From the NCBI RefSeq assembly GCF_900626075.1, contig NZ_UYZY01000002.1, positions 186,001-250,000 on the forward strand: a stretch of 64,000 bases of DNA, written 5' to 3'. The position numbers and the translations under genes were made by a program. Under the pieces are notes generated by a model that saw only the letters and a list, made by a program, of their open reading frames with translations, was not told the origin of the DNA and did not search any database. The DNA is from Clostridium transplantifaecale. GTDB taxonomy: Bacteria > Bacillota > Clostridia > Lachnospirales > Lachnospiraceae. Below are positions 44,324-52,785 of the stretch, piece by piece; positions within the stretch are counted from its first letter, which is position 1; the number at the start of each line of letters is the position of its first letter.

Positions 44324-45014
44324 CGATTTAATGAAAAAGAAAAGTGATTATTTGTTAGAATTGGCTCTGGAAGAACAGCTTGAATCCGACGAAGAAATGA
44401 ATGCATACAAACTCGACGCGGAAAGTATCCATACATTCTCAGATGAACATAACCACAGGGTCGATGAAATTCAAAAAAGAGCGGAAAAACGCAATTTATT
44501 CCCCAAAATATTTCCAAAGAAACGGCTGCAGGCCGTAGTCTGCCTGTGTTTCGCACTAACGATCAGCGTTTTTGCCGTAACCAGGGTAGAAGCATTCCGG
44601 TTACCGATAATCCAGTTTTTCACAGAGGTTAAAGAAAAGTCAACTAAATTTATCTTTCAGGGGGAGAATAATACTAACTTAACAAAAAACTATCAGGCTT
44701 ATGAACCGGGATATATTCCTGATGGCTATAACATTGTTGAGGTTAATGAGGGAGATGGAACTTTTTATATGAAATTTGTGGACGATGAGGAAACAAAGTC
44801 CTACACTTTTTGGTATTATGACACTCCATCCGCCAGTGCTTTTGATACAGAAGAAGCCGGTGTGACAGAAATTCTAATCTCTGGAAACGAATCCTACGCG
44901 ATTGAAAAGAACAATGAGTTAAGAATATTGATGAATAAAGACAATCACCAGTTTTTTCTTCGCGGCACACTTTCTCTAGATGAGGCCTGTAAAATTATGG
45001 AAAGTATAAAGTAA
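44316..45014 (+). CDS. DUF4367 anti-sigma-like membrane protein
   Basis: A 232-residue protein. The N-terminal cytoplasmic part (about 1-70) is acidic and helical. One transmembrane helix (about 71-90, VVCLCFALTISVFAVTRVEAF) follows, then an outside DUF4367 domain (about 105-232; YEPGYIPDGYNIVEVNEG, GVTEILISGNESYAI, DEACKIMESI). Overlaps the sigma gene by 8 bp, as expected of a membrane anti-sigma factor that releases the sigma on an outside signal (inference from order and topology). Confidence 0.85.
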   Translation: MNDDLMKKKSDYLLELALEEQLESDEEMNAYKLDAESIHTFSDEHNHRVDEIQKRAEKRNLFPKIFPKKRLQAVVCLCFALTISVFAVTRVEAFRLPIIQFFTEVKEKSTKFIFQGENNTNLTKNYQAYEPGYIPDGYNIVEVNEGDGTFYMKFVDDEETKSYTFWYYDTPSASAFDTEEAGVTEILISGNESYAIEKNNELRILMNKDNHQFFLRGTLSLDEACKIMESIK

Positions 45015-45086
45015 TTATTAAAAATAAGAATATCAACATTTATCTAATCTGATTTTACCCATTTATCTCATCTGCTTATCTTACGT

Positions 45087-45132
45087 AAAAATAGCTGCTG
45101 GAAGTAGTAATCGACTTTCAGCAGCTATTTTT
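45087..45132 (+). terminator. terminator after the sigma/anti-sigma pair
   Basis: AAAAATAGCTGCTGGAAG pairs with CTTTCAGCAGCTATTTTT, followed by AGTTTGTTT. The rest of 45133-45353 is the promoter region of the next gene. Confidence 0.85.
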
Positions 45133-45353
45133 AGTTTGTTTAATTAGGATTCTATTTTGAATGAATTGGTAGGCAGCTATTATCAGGATTGTTTCTTTGA
45201 TGCAAAAATAAATGTTCCCTTTCCGGCTTACCATTTCTCTCCTGTTTATTGTACCGACAAAATGGTCTTTACATAGCAATATTCTCATTTCTTGTTATAT
45301 TTACGTTCTCATATTCGTATAACAAAGAGAAAACAAAAAGGAGGAATCTGTAT

Positions 45354-45776
45354 ATGAAAAACAAGATTCAAAAAATGATTGTAACTTTAGTTGTAGCTGT
45401 ATCTATGGTAACCTGCCTTGCCATGACTGCATTTGCGAACACTCCTCAGCCAAGGTGGTCTCATTGGACGATGCTGAGCGGCGGCATAGAAATCCAGTCT
45501 GATAATTTGGCGCAATGCACTGTTTTATGTGACTGTAGCCCCGCGGAGGCCGATAATGTCAAAGTGACCTGCGAGCTTCAGCAGTACGATAAATCCTGGA
45601 AAACCATAAAATCATGGACAGAATCAAATAAAGACGGTACGGAGCTTCTGATTCAGAAATATTATGGTATTGCCAAAAACTACAGCTATCGGTTAAAAGT
45701 AACTGCAAAAGCCTATAAAGGTACAAAATTATTAGAAACGGTAACCGAGTATTTTAATTACGGTTATTATCAGTAA
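45354..45776 (+). CDS. small secreted protein, unknown function
   Basis: A 140-residue protein with a clear signal peptide (MKNKIQKMIVTLVVAVSMVTCLAMTAFA, cut after AFA) and a mature domain of about 110 residues rich in beta strands and aromatic residues (WSHWTMLSGGIEIQSD; CTVLCDCSPAEADNVKVTCELQQYDKSWKTI). Cys residues could form a disulfide. ATG at 45354 follows AAGGAGG. It lies close to the ECF sigma genes and may be one of its targets, though no promoter motif proves this. Terminator directly downstream. Confidence 0.75.
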   Translation: MKNKIQKMIVTLVVAVSMVTCLAMTAFANTPQPRWSHWTMLSGGIEIQSDNLAQCTVLCDCSPAEADNVKVTCELQQYDKSWKTIKSWTESNKDGTELLIQKYYGIAKNYSYRLKVTAKAYKGTKLLETVTEYFNYGYYQ

Positions 45777-45805
45777 ACAGCTTTTAAAATCATCAAAAAT
45801 CCACA

Positions 45806-45848
45806 GGGAGACAGCGAAACATAAAAAGTTTGGCTGTCTCCTTTTTAA
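45806..45848 (+). terminator. terminator after the secreted-protein gene
   Basis: GGAGACAGC pairs with GCTGTCTCC (9 bp) followed by TTTTT. Confidence 0.85.
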
Positions 45849-45948
45849 TGGCGGCAGCCTGTATACAATATGTACATGCTATGTTAATTTGGAATAAAAG
45901 AACGTGAAGTGTTTTCCGTTATCATAAATCAGAAGGGTAAAATGGAAA

Positions 45949-46095
45949 GGAGCCGGTGGGTCTATTCCCACCGGCATGAGTATGAAAAAGTCTATGTAAA
46001 AGGGTGTTGCCCTGTTTGATTACTACTATACAGGAAATGTGTGACCAAAGTTTGACTAGTAGATAAAGAAAAAATAAAATAGATTAAGACTTTCT
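45949..46095 (+). repeat. structured intergenic repeat, copy 1
   Basis: About 147 bp. Opens with stem GCCGGTGGG/CCCACCGGC, then GCATGAGTATGAAAAAGTCTATGTAA, a stem CCTGT/ACAGG around TTGATTACTACTAT, a CCAAAGTTTG segment and an AT-rich end with AGACTTTCT, which can pair back with AAAGTCT. The second copy at 46189-46336 keeps the parts and changes both sides of the first stem together. No long ORF. The function is unknown; RNA is the best guess. Confidence 0.7.
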
Positions 46096-46188
46096 GGCAA
46101 AAATGTGAAGAACAGTAAAACAGCCCCAGGAAGAATCCGGCTTGAATTTATTTATATCATAGGAACACTTTTCTATGTATAAAAAGGG

Positions 46189-46336
46189 GGAGCCGGCCAG
46201 GATTGCTCCTGCCGGCATGAGTATGAAAAAGTCTATGTAATAGGGGGTTTTCCTGTTTGATTACTACTATACAGGAAATATATGGCCAAAGTTTGGCCTG
46301 GGGATAAAGAAAGAATAAAAAGAATAAAGACTTTCT
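46189..46336 (+). repeat. structured intergenic repeat, copy 2
   Basis: Second copy, 240 bp downstream. The first stem is GCCGGC with CAGGA / TCCTG CCGGC; both arms differ from copy 1 but still pair. The AAAAAGTCT and AGACTTTCT arms, the TTGATTACTACTAT loop and the ACAGG arm are identical, while GGCCAAAGTTTGGCC here becomes a full palindrome. It ends about 45 bp before the TPP riboswitch. Confidence 0.7.
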
Positions 46337-46383
46337 AATAGAATTATTGACAAAAGTAAATTACAGTGTTACACTCACCATCA

Positions 46384-46468
46384 ACAGGGAGCTCGTAAGC
46401 GGGCTGAGAGGAAGTAATCAAACTTCGACCTATATAACCTGATTTGGGTAATGCCAACGTAGGGATCA
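46384..46468 (+). promoter_or_regulatory. TPP riboswitch (THI box)
   Basis: The thiamin pyrophosphate aptamer is recognised by CGGGCTGAGAGGAAG, then ACCTGATTTGGGTAATGCCAACGTAGGGAT, closed by the GGGAG/... P1 arms. It controls thiC and the downstream thi genes. Its expression platform is the terminator at 46491-46529. Confidence 0.95.
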
Positions 46469-46490
46469 TACAAGACGGATATTTAAAAAT

Positions 46491-46529
46491 CAAGTCTGGG
46501 ATCTGTTGGTCCCGGGCTTTTTTGTTTTA
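46491..46529 (+). terminator. riboswitch-controlled terminator
   Basis: AAGTCTGGGA pairs with TCCCGGGCTT (one G-T or mismatch), loop TCTGTTGG, followed by a T-run. It lies about 25 bp after the aptamer, the normal place for a TPP-induced terminator. Confidence 0.85.
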
Positions 46530-46578
46530 TAGGAAATTACGTCCTATGAATCAAAAAATGCTCCGCAAGGATGCGCAC

Positions 46579-46647
46579 GCCGCGCAGAGGTAAATAGTTG
46601 CTGAAGCAACCGCGCGGCAGCGCAAGAATCCCGCGTGCGGGATTCTT
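46579..46647. repeat. nested GC-rich hairpins between riboswitch terminator and thiC
   Basis: GCCGCGC (46579-46585) pairs with GCGCGGC (46612-46618) around an inner stem GTTGCT/AGCAAC. Next, AAGAATCCCGC (46624-46634) pairs with GCGGGATTCTT (46637-46647). It sits in the thiC leader and looks like an inserted repeat, not like part of a riboswitch. Confidence 0.65.
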
Positions 46648-46708
46648 TGTTCTTGCAGTAATAATAGCCGCGATCCCTCCAAAACAAAAAAACAAGGAGG
46701 ACATGAGT

Positions 46709-48016
46709 ATGAATTACACCACCCAGATGGATGCTGCAAGAAAGGGCATTCTGACCAAAGAAATGAAACATGTAGCCAAAAAAGAACATTTTGAGCCCCA
46801 GGAACTGATGCACCTGGTTGCCGAGGGAAAGGTAGCCATTCCGGCCAACAAACTTCACACTTGTCTGGAACCGAATGGAATCGGCTCCATGCTGAGAACC
46901 AAAATAAACGTAAACCTGGGCACTTCCAGGGACTGCAATGATCTGGATATGGAGCTCGCCAAGGTAAATGATGCCGTAGCCATGGGCGCCGAGTCCATCA
47001 TGGATCTGAGTTCCTTCGGTGATACCGGAAAGTTCCGCCGCAAGCTGACTTCCGAGTGCCCGGCTATTATCGGAACGGTTCCCATTTACGACGCCGTCGT
47101 CTATTATCACAAGCCATTAAAGGAAATTACATCCGATGAATGGATTGATATCGTGAAAATGCACGCCAAAGACGGTGTGGATTTCATGACCATCCATATC
47201 GGAATTAACAAAAATACGGCAAGCCGGTTCAAAGAGGCAAAGCGCCTGACCAACATCGTGTCCAGGGGCGGTTCCATTATCTTCGCCTGGATGGAGATGA
47301 CCGGACTTGAAAATCCATTTTATGAACACTTTGACGAAATCCTGGATATCTGCCAGGAATATGATGTGACTTTGAGTCTGGGAGACGCCTGCCGTCCCGG
47401 CTGTATTGCCGACGCCTCCGATATCTCGCAGATAGAAGAACTGATTACACTGGGAGAATTGACCAGAAAAGCCTGGGAAAAAAATGTTCAGATTATCATC
47501 GAAGGCCCCGGCCACATGCCTTTGGACCAGATTGCCGCCAATATGAAAATTCAGCAGACCATCTGCCAGGGAGCCCCCTTCTATGTCCTCGGGCCGCTGG
47601 TAACGGATATCGCACCGGGTTATGATCATATTACCGCCGCCATTGGAGGCGCTATCGCCGCAGCTTCCGGAGCTTCTTTCCTCTGTTATGTCACCCCTGC
47701 GGAGCATCTGAGACTGCCGGATCTCGACGATGTGAAGGAAGGAATCATCGCTTCCCGAATCGCCGCCCATGCCGCCGATATCGCCAAAGGAATCAAAGGC
47801 GCCTCCGACTGGGATTACGAGATGAGCGAGGCCAGGAAACGGCTCGACTGGGAGAAAATGTTCGACCTCTCCATTGATCCGGAAAAAGCCAGACGCTACC
47901 GTGCCGCAGGCAAGCCTGAAAAAGAGGACACCTGCTCCATGTGCGGTAATTTCTGTGCCGTTAAAAATATGAACCGTATCCTGGATGGAGAAATCGTCAG
48001 CATTTATGACGAATAA
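46709..48016 (+). CDS. thiC: phosphomethylpyrimidine synthase ThiC
   Basis: Radical-SAM-type conversion of aminoimidazole ribotide to HMP phosphate, the pyrimidine precursor of thiamin. The 435-residue protein ends in the cluster motif [12 protein letters not shown], and contains [41 protein letters not shown] and [15 protein letters not shown]. It lacks the N-terminal extension of some homologues. Start ATG at 46709 lies eight bases after AAGGAGG; an ATG six bases earlier is too close. First gene behind the TPP riboswitch. Confidence 0.97.
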   Translation: MNYTTQMDAARKGILTKEMKHVAKKEHFEPQELMHLVAEGKVAIPANKLHTCLEPNGIGSMLRTKINVNLGTSRDCNDLDMELAKVNDAVAMGAESIMDLSSFGDTGKFRRKLTSECPAIIGTVPIYDAVVYYHKPLKEITSDEWIDIVKMHAKDGVDFMTIHIGINKNTASRFKEAKRLTNIVSRGGSIIFAWMEMTGLENPFYEHFDEILDICQEYDVTLSLGDACRPGCIADASDISQIEELITLGELTRKAWEKNVQIIIEGPGHMPLDQIAANMKIQQTICQGAPFYVLGPLVTDIAPGYDHITAAIGGAIAAASGASFLCYVTPAEHLRLPDLDDVKEGIIASRIAAHAADIAKGIKGASDWDYEMSEARKRLDWEKMFDLSIDPEKARRYRAAGKPEKEDTCSMCGNFCAVKNMNRILDGEIVSIYDE

Positions 48017-48048
48017 TTAAAAATTCTCCTCCACGCTTTATTAACCAC

Positions 48049-48132
48049 AACCGTTCATTGTCCCTAACGCTTCATTGACATAACCGTCCCTTGTATATAA
48101 CGCCTCATTGCTCATAACGGTGCATTGACAGA
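48049..48132 (+). repeat. five degenerate 16-17-bp tandem repeats between thiC and thiW
   Basis: Units AACCGTTCATTGTCCCT, AACGCTTCATTGACAT, AACCGTCCCTTGTATAT, AACGCCTCATTGCTCAT and AACGGTGCATTGACAGA share the core AACSGTNCATTG. They fill the first half of the 197-bp gap between thiC and thiW. No hairpin or T-run. Confidence 0.75.
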
Positions 48133-48213
48133 TATTACCCGATACATAACCTGCATTTATAAGCAGATGTTACTGCGTTGTGAGCAGAATCTAAAATAGT
48201 AAGGAGAATTTCG

Positions 48214-48798
48214 ATGAAAAATCAAACTACCACATTATTCGGAAATAAAGAAACTGCTGCCCCGTCTAACCATACACAGGATAGAGCTGCAAACACGCTG
48301 AGCCTGAAAAAAACAGTCCTGGGCGGCATGCTGGTGGCGCTTACCGTGGCGCTGTCCGGCTTCTCCGTTCCCATCGGGGCATCCAGATGTTTCCCGGTTC
48401 AACATTTTATCAACGTTATTGCGGGCGTTTTCCTTGGTCCTTTGTATGGCGTCTGCATGGCCTTCTGCACATCTCTGATCAGAAATCTGATGGGAACCGG
48501 AAGTCTTATGGCTTTCCCGGGCAGTATGGTGGGCGCTTTCCTGGGTGCTTTCCTTTTCCAGAAAACGGGCCGTTTTGTCCTTGCCTACCTCGGTGAAGTA
48601 GTCGGTACCGGAATCATCGGCGCCCTTCTCTGCTATCCGATAGCCGTTTTCCTGATGGGAAAAGAAATTGCTCTTTTCTTCTACGTGGTGCCGTTTTTAA
48701 CCAGCACCGTATGTGGAACCGCCATGGCCGTGGTCCTTTTGGAAATTCTGCGCCGCTCGCCGTTATTTTCCCATCTTCACAAAATGATACAGGATTAA
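48214..48798 (+). CDS. thiW: ThiW, thiazole-uptake ECF-type S component
   Basis: A 194-residue membrane protein with five to six hydrophobic segments (VLGGMLVALTVALSG; VQHFINVIAGVFLGPLYGVCMAFCTSLIRN; GSMVGAFLGAFLF; VGTGIIGALLCYPIAVFLMG; VVPFLTSTVCGTAMAV). The GxGSLMAFPGSMxGAxLGA region is the ThiW signature. It binds hydroxyethylthiazole for import with an ECF module encoded elsewhere. A 34-residue hydrophilic N-terminus precedes the first helix. Next gene is the thiazole kinase ThiM, which fits. Confidence 0.92.
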   Translation: MKNQTTTLFGNKETAAPSNHTQDRAANTLSLKKTVLGGMLVALTVALSGFSVPIGASRCFPVQHFINVIAGVFLGPLYGVCMAFCTSLIRNLMGTGSLMAFPGSMVGAFLGAFLFQKTGRFVLAYLGEVVGTGIIGALLCYPIAVFLMGKEIALFFYVVPFLTSTVCGTAMAVVLLEILRRSPLFSHLHKMIQD

Positions 48799-48832
48799 TT
48801 CCGGCCATAAAAGAGAAAAGGTACAGAAAATT

Positions 48833-49801
48833 ATGATAAATGATCCATGCTCAATAAACTCCCAATTCCCAAAGTCCGGCTCTCTCTTCCCGGATGAACT
48901 CCTGCACCTTCCGCAGCTCATCCGGGAACGGTCACCCCTGATTCACTGCATCACGAACTACGTGACCGCCTGTGAAGTAGCCAACATCATATTAGCCGCC
49001 GGGGCCGCACCCGTTATGGCAGATCACCCCGATGAGACCGCCGATATGACCTCCCGCAGTGACTGCCTGCTGCTGAACTTCGGAACTTTGAAAGAATCAT
49101 CCGCTGCTGCCATGAGCCGGGCAGGCAAAAAAGCCGGAGAGCTGGGTCTTCCCCTCATCCTGGATCCGGTAGGAATCGGCTCTTCCCCATACAGGACCTC
49201 ATCCATCCTGAACGTTCTCAGTCAGGTGAAGCCTGCGGTGATACGCGGGAATACCTCGGAAATCAAACGGTTGTACCTGGAATTGACACGCGGGACTGCC
49301 GCGGAGCGTAAAATCCCGGCCCTCCAGCTTCAGGATTCTCCACGAGGCGTTGACGCTTCAAGACAGGATCAGATTACACAAGTAAATCTTTCCTCCCTGA
49401 TCGGCTCTGCACGCGGTTTATCGGATTTAACAGGAGCCGTTGTCGTCATGACGGGGGAAACTGATCTTGTAACCTCCGCTGATAAAACCATGCTGATCCA
49501 CAACGGCTGTCCTATGATGTCGCGCATCACCGGCAGCGGCTGCATGCTGGACGGAATCATTGCCGCCTACGTCTCAACTGCGATACTTTCTGCTGCTTCT
49601 GCCACAGAATCCGCCGGAACCGCAATACTTTCCGCCACGGCCCTCGCAGTCTCGGCGGCAGGTCTATGCGGAGAGCTTGCCTGCCGGAAAGTGGGGGAAC
49701 GCGGTGAGGGAACCGGGAGTTTTCTCCGGTATTTTACCGACTATGTCAGCCTGTTTGATGAAGAAACACTGAAAAGAGGGATGAAAATTGATATTTCATA
49801 G
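48833..49801 (+). CDS. thiM: hydroxyethylthiazole kinase ThiM
   Basis: Phosphorylates imported hydroxyethylthiazole. The 322-residue protein has SPLIHCITNYVTACEVANIILAAGAAPVMA, LILDPVGIGSSPYRT, VIRGNTSEI and the anion-hole MSRITGSGCMLDGIIAAY. It is about 50 residues longer than usual. Extra residues lie in a loop (about 140-190, between NTSEIKRLYLE and GAVVVMTGETDL) and in an N-terminal extension. The stop overlaps thiE. Confidence 0.93.
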   Translation: MINDPCSINSQFPKSGSLFPDELLHLPQLIRERSPLIHCITNYVTACEVANIILAAGAAPVMADHPDETADMTSRSDCLLLNFGTLKESSAAAMSRAGKKAGELGLPLILDPVGIGSSPYRTSSILNVLSQVKPAVIRGNTSEIKRLYLELTRGTAAERKIPALQLQDSPRGVDASRQDQITQVNLSSLIGSARGLSDLTGAVVVMTGETDLVTSADKTMLIHNGCPMMSRITGSGCMLDGIIAAYVSTAILSAASATESAGTAILSATALAVSAAGLCGELACRKVGERGEGTGSFLRYFTDYVSLFDEETLKRGMKIDIS

Positions 49802-50429
49802 ATCCGATTGTCTGCTGTATGCAGTGACAGACCGGTCGTTCACCGGTAAAAAGACGCTGGAGCAGATGGTCCGTGAGGCTCTGGCTTCCGGTGTCACAAT
49901 GCTTCAGCTCAGAGAGAAAGACTTAGATGAGCGCCGTTTTCTGGAGGAAGCTCTGTTGATGCGAAAACTCACTAAGTACTACGGCGTTCCCCTGATAATT
50001 AACGACAATGTGGAAATAGCGCTGCGCTGTCAGGCCGACGGCGTCCATGTCGGACAGGATGATATAAATGCCGCCGAAGCGCGTTTGGCAATCGGTCCCG
50101 AGAGGATTCTGGGCGTCACTGCCAAAACCGTGGAACAGGCAAAACTGGCCGAAGCACAGGGGGCCGACTATCTCGGTTCCGGCGCAGTCTTCGGCAGCCA
50201 GACGAAAAAAGAGGCGCTTCCCATGACACTTGATACCCTCTCGGCTATCTGTAAAAATGTCTCCATTCCTGTCGCTGCAATCGGCGGCATCACTGCGTCA
50301 AATGTCACAAAGCTTTCAGGTACCGGAATCGCCGGAGCCGCTGTTGTATCAGGTATCTTCGGTCAATGCGATATCTCCCTGGCGGTCCGCACACTGAAAG
50401 ACAAACTTATAGAGGTAGTTAATCCATGA
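49788..50429 (+). CDS. thiE: thiamin-phosphate synthase ThiE
   Basis: Joins HMP pyrophosphate and thiazole phosphate. The 213-residue TIM barrel contains [84 protein letters not shown] and the phosphate site [12 protein letters not shown], followed by [10 protein letters not shown]. Overlaps thiM by 14 bp and thiD by 4 bp (ATGA). Confidence 0.96.
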   Translation: MIFHRSDCLLYAVTDRSFTGKKTLEQMVREALASGVTMLQLREKDLDERRFLEEALLMRKLTKYYGVPLIINDNVEIALRCQADGVHVGQDDINAAEARLAIGPERILGVTAKTVEQAKLAEAQGADYLGSGAVFGSQTKKEALPMTLDTLSAICKNVSIPVAAIGGITASNVTKLSGTGIAGAAVVSGIFGQCDISLAVRTLKDKLIEVVNP

Positions 50430-51232
50430 TGCGAGTTCCTTCCGTACTTACTATTGCCGGTTCAGACTCAGGCGGAGGGGCCGGTATCCAGGCAGATATT
50501 AAAACCATCACGGCGCTTGGTCTCTATGCCTCCAGCGTCATTACCGCCGTTACCGCCCAGAATACACTCGGTGTCCAGATGGTCCGTCCGGTCGCCCCTG
50601 AGCTTTTGGCCGCCCAGTTGGACAGTGTATTCTCCGATCTCATGCCCCAGGCCGTAAAAATTGGAATGCTGGGCACAAAGGGCGCCATACTGACCGTGGA
50701 AGACAGAATTAAATATTATTCACCTGCCCATATAGTCCTGGATCCCGTCATGGTCTCCACCAGCGGGAAAAGACTTCTGGATGAAGAGGCATTAGCCGCA
50801 TTGTCGGAAAACCTAATCCCTCTGGCATCTTTAGTTACCCCCAATATTCCGGAAGCCGAGGTACTTTTGGGCGGCATCACAATCCAAAGCAGGGAAGACA
50901 TGCAAAAGGCCGCCCTCCGGCTTTCCGGGTATTATCACGTACCCATCCTGCTCAAAGGCGGCCATTTATCCTCTGGAGCCTGCGATCTTTTATGCATCGG
51001 CGAAACGATCCACTGGTATTTTGCTCCCCGTATTGCGAATCCCAATAGCCACGGTACCGGCTGTACGCTCTCTTCTGCTGTCGCCTGCGGCCTTGCAGAG
51101 AATATTTCCCTGGAACAGAGTATCGCCCTCGCAAAACACTACCTGTCCGGTGCACTGAACGCAGGACTTGACCTTGGTAACGGAAACGGCCCCCTATACC
51201 ATGCGTGGAATATTAACAGCGAAAACCGGTAG
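50426..51232 (+). CDS. thiD: HMP/HMP-phosphate kinase ThiD
   Basis: Two successive phosphorylations of HMP. 268 residues: [20 protein letters not shown] at the N-terminus, [35 protein letters not shown] and the ribokinase-family anion hole [17 protein letters not shown]. Last gene of the thi operon. A terminator overlaps the stop codon. Confidence 0.96.
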   Translation: MMRVPSVLTIAGSDSGGGAGIQADIKTITALGLYASSVITAVTAQNTLGVQMVRPVAPELLAAQLDSVFSDLMPQAVKIGMLGTKGAILTVEDRIKYYSPAHIVLDPVMVSTSGKRLLDEEALAALSENLIPLASLVTPNIPEAEVLLGGITIQSREDMQKAALRLSGYYHVPILLKGGHLSSGACDLLCIGETIHWYFAPRIANPNSHGTGCTLSSAVACGLAENISLEQSIALAKHYLSGALNAGLDLGNGNGPLYHAWNINSENR

Positions 51233-51256
51233 GCAATGCTTACCGGTTTTCGTTTA
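51221..51256 (+). terminator. terminator of the thi operon
   Basis: GAAAACCGGTA pairs with TACCGGTTTTC (11 bp), followed by GTTTACT. It contains the thiD stop codon in its left arm. Confidence 0.8.
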
Positions 51257-51312
51257 CTCAATCAATCCGTTTACCCGATCAATCATTTATGCTATAAAAC
51301 TGCTTGTTCTGC

Positions 51313-52653
51313 TTATCTGTCACCCTGGTACACGATTTTTCCGCCATTAACCGTAAAAAGAATTCCCTCCGGCGCCAGACCGCAGACATCCACCCCAAAC
51401 TTTGCCCTGTCAGCAATGGTTTCAGGGTTAAAAACAACGAAATCCGCGTCGCATCCGACAGCCAGCCGCCCCTTGGAAGCAAGTCCCATGCGCCTGGCCG
51501 GAAGCAATGTTAATTTACTGATTCCGGTCATCAGATCCATCAATTTCCGTTCACGGACAAAATGTCCCAGAAATCTGGCTGGACTTCCCGCTCCTCTGGG
51601 ATGACCCTTGATATGGCCGTCTTCCGTTGCCTGCATGTTGCCGTCACTCCCCAGCATTGCATACGGAAGCCGGTATACATTTTCCACATCCTCCATCGGC
51701 ATTGCATTGTGGCAGGCCACCATGATATTCTCAGGTTCCTTCCTGAGTTTCTTAAAAAGTTCTTCGTTGCAGTATTGCCCGGCGTATTCTCCCGTCAGGA
51801 TTTCCAAGTCCTCAACTGTAAAATTAAAGTTGTCAAAACCATTGTCAAAAACCGCCGACTGGATCGTTGTAGACCAAACGTTGAAAGGATACATATCGCA
51901 GGCAATATCGGCATCCGACTCCCTGATTCTCTTATCGGACCATGCTACCTTTCCACTGCCGTAAATGTTAGCCGCAAAATGGGATATTTCAAACTTTGCT
52001 CCTGTTTTCTCCGCCAGTCCAATTACTTCTTCCAGTGTTTCCTCCGCCTTTTCCGGGTAATCATATCGCATATGTACTGCGGCAACCTTGTCATTGGCCG
52101 CCACTATCCGGCACAGGGCCTCCTCCTCTTCCCAGCGGGTTCCCGGATCGTACTGCAGGCCGAACGACAGGCCCACGGCTCCCTCGTCAAACATCTTCCG
52201 GAGAATTGCACACATATCATTTATCTGAGCCTCATTGGCCCGGTCATAGCTTCCCAGCCCTGCCTGCCTTCTGAGCGCCACATTGCCTGCCAGCATATAG
52301 CAGTTGCATGGATATTCATTCTGCCTTACCGCCTCATAATATTTTGCCGGCGATGCGGAAGAACTTCCGCAGTTCCCTGTGATAATGGTGGTAACCCCTG
52401 TTTTTACCGCGCATTGCGATATCTGTCTTGGCAGCATCAGTTCCTGGTAATCGGAAATATCATCCTCATGGGTATGTATATCAATAAATCCCGGAGCGGT
52501 CACCATTCCCCCGGCATCTATCATCACAGCTGCCTCCACTGGCTCTCTTGTGACAGAAACAATCTTCCCCCCTGAAACTGCAACCGCCCCCACGGCATCG
52601 TATCCACTCTCCGGATCCATAATCCTGGAATTGTAAACACAAAGATCATACAT
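51313..52653 (-). CDS. D-aminoacylase-like amidohydrolase
   Basis: A 446-residue metal-dependent hydrolase of the N-acyl-D-amino-acid deacylase/dihydroorotase group. MVTAPGFIDIHTHED gives the first metal His pair; TTIITGNCGSS, VGLSFGLQYDPG, AAVHMRYD, KFEISHFAAN and MLGSDGNM carry further ligands. The C-terminal beta sandwich has the G-x-AD-x-V pattern (GCDADFVVFNPETI). D-aminoacylases deacylate N-acyl D-amino acids; the true substrate is not known. I start at the ATG at 52653 after GAGGAGG. Leftward, alone, and convergent with thiD. Confidence 0.85.
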   Translation of the reverse strand: MYDLCVYNSRIMDPESGYDAVGAVAVSGGKIVSVTREPVEAAVMIDAGGMVTAPGFIDIHTHEDDISDYQELMLPRQISQCAVKTGVTTIITGNCGSSSASPAKYYEAVRQNEYPCNCYMLAGNVALRRQAGLGSYDRANEAQINDMCAILRKMFDEGAVGLSFGLQYDPGTRWEEEEALCRIVAANDKVAAVHMRYDYPEKAEETLEEVIGLAEKTGAKFEISHFAANIYGSGKVAWSDKRIRESDADIACDMYPFNVWSTTIQSAVFDNGFDNFNFTVEDLEILTGEYAGQYCNEELFKKLRKEPENIMVACHNAMPMEDVENVYRLPYAMLGSDGNMQATEDGHIKGHPRGAGSPARFLGHFVRERKLMDLMTGISKLTLLPARRMGLASKGRLAVGCDADFVVFNPETIADRAKFGVDVCGLAPEGILFTVNGGKIVYQGDR

Positions 52654-52752
52654 AAATAATCCTCCTCTCATTTCCATATCAATCTGTTTTCATTATAGTC
52701 CCCGCCACGGCAAACTTCAATCCGTCAGACCTTTATACTCACCTGTTATTTC

Positions 52753-52782
52753 AAAAGGCCGGGAACAGTTGTCCCGGCCGGT
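52753..52782 (-). terminator. terminator of the ymaF-like gene
   Basis: Perfect 8-bp GGCCGGGA/TCCCGGCC with seven-base loop, followed leftward by TTTT. It lies just after the gene at 52786. Confidence 0.75.
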
Positions 52783-52785
52783 ATT

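Noticed and set aside
45949..46336. Possible CRISPR repeats
   Set aside because: Only two copies, about 150 bp each and 240 bp apart, with internal stems. Not a CRISPR geometry.
47117..47770. Minus-strand frame of 217 codons opposite thiC
   Set aside because: Antisense to a gene with all ThiC motifs.
48049..48132. Possible CRISPR or minisatellite array
   Set aside because: Units are directly adjacent and 17 bp without spacers, so not CRISPR. Kept as a tandem repeat.
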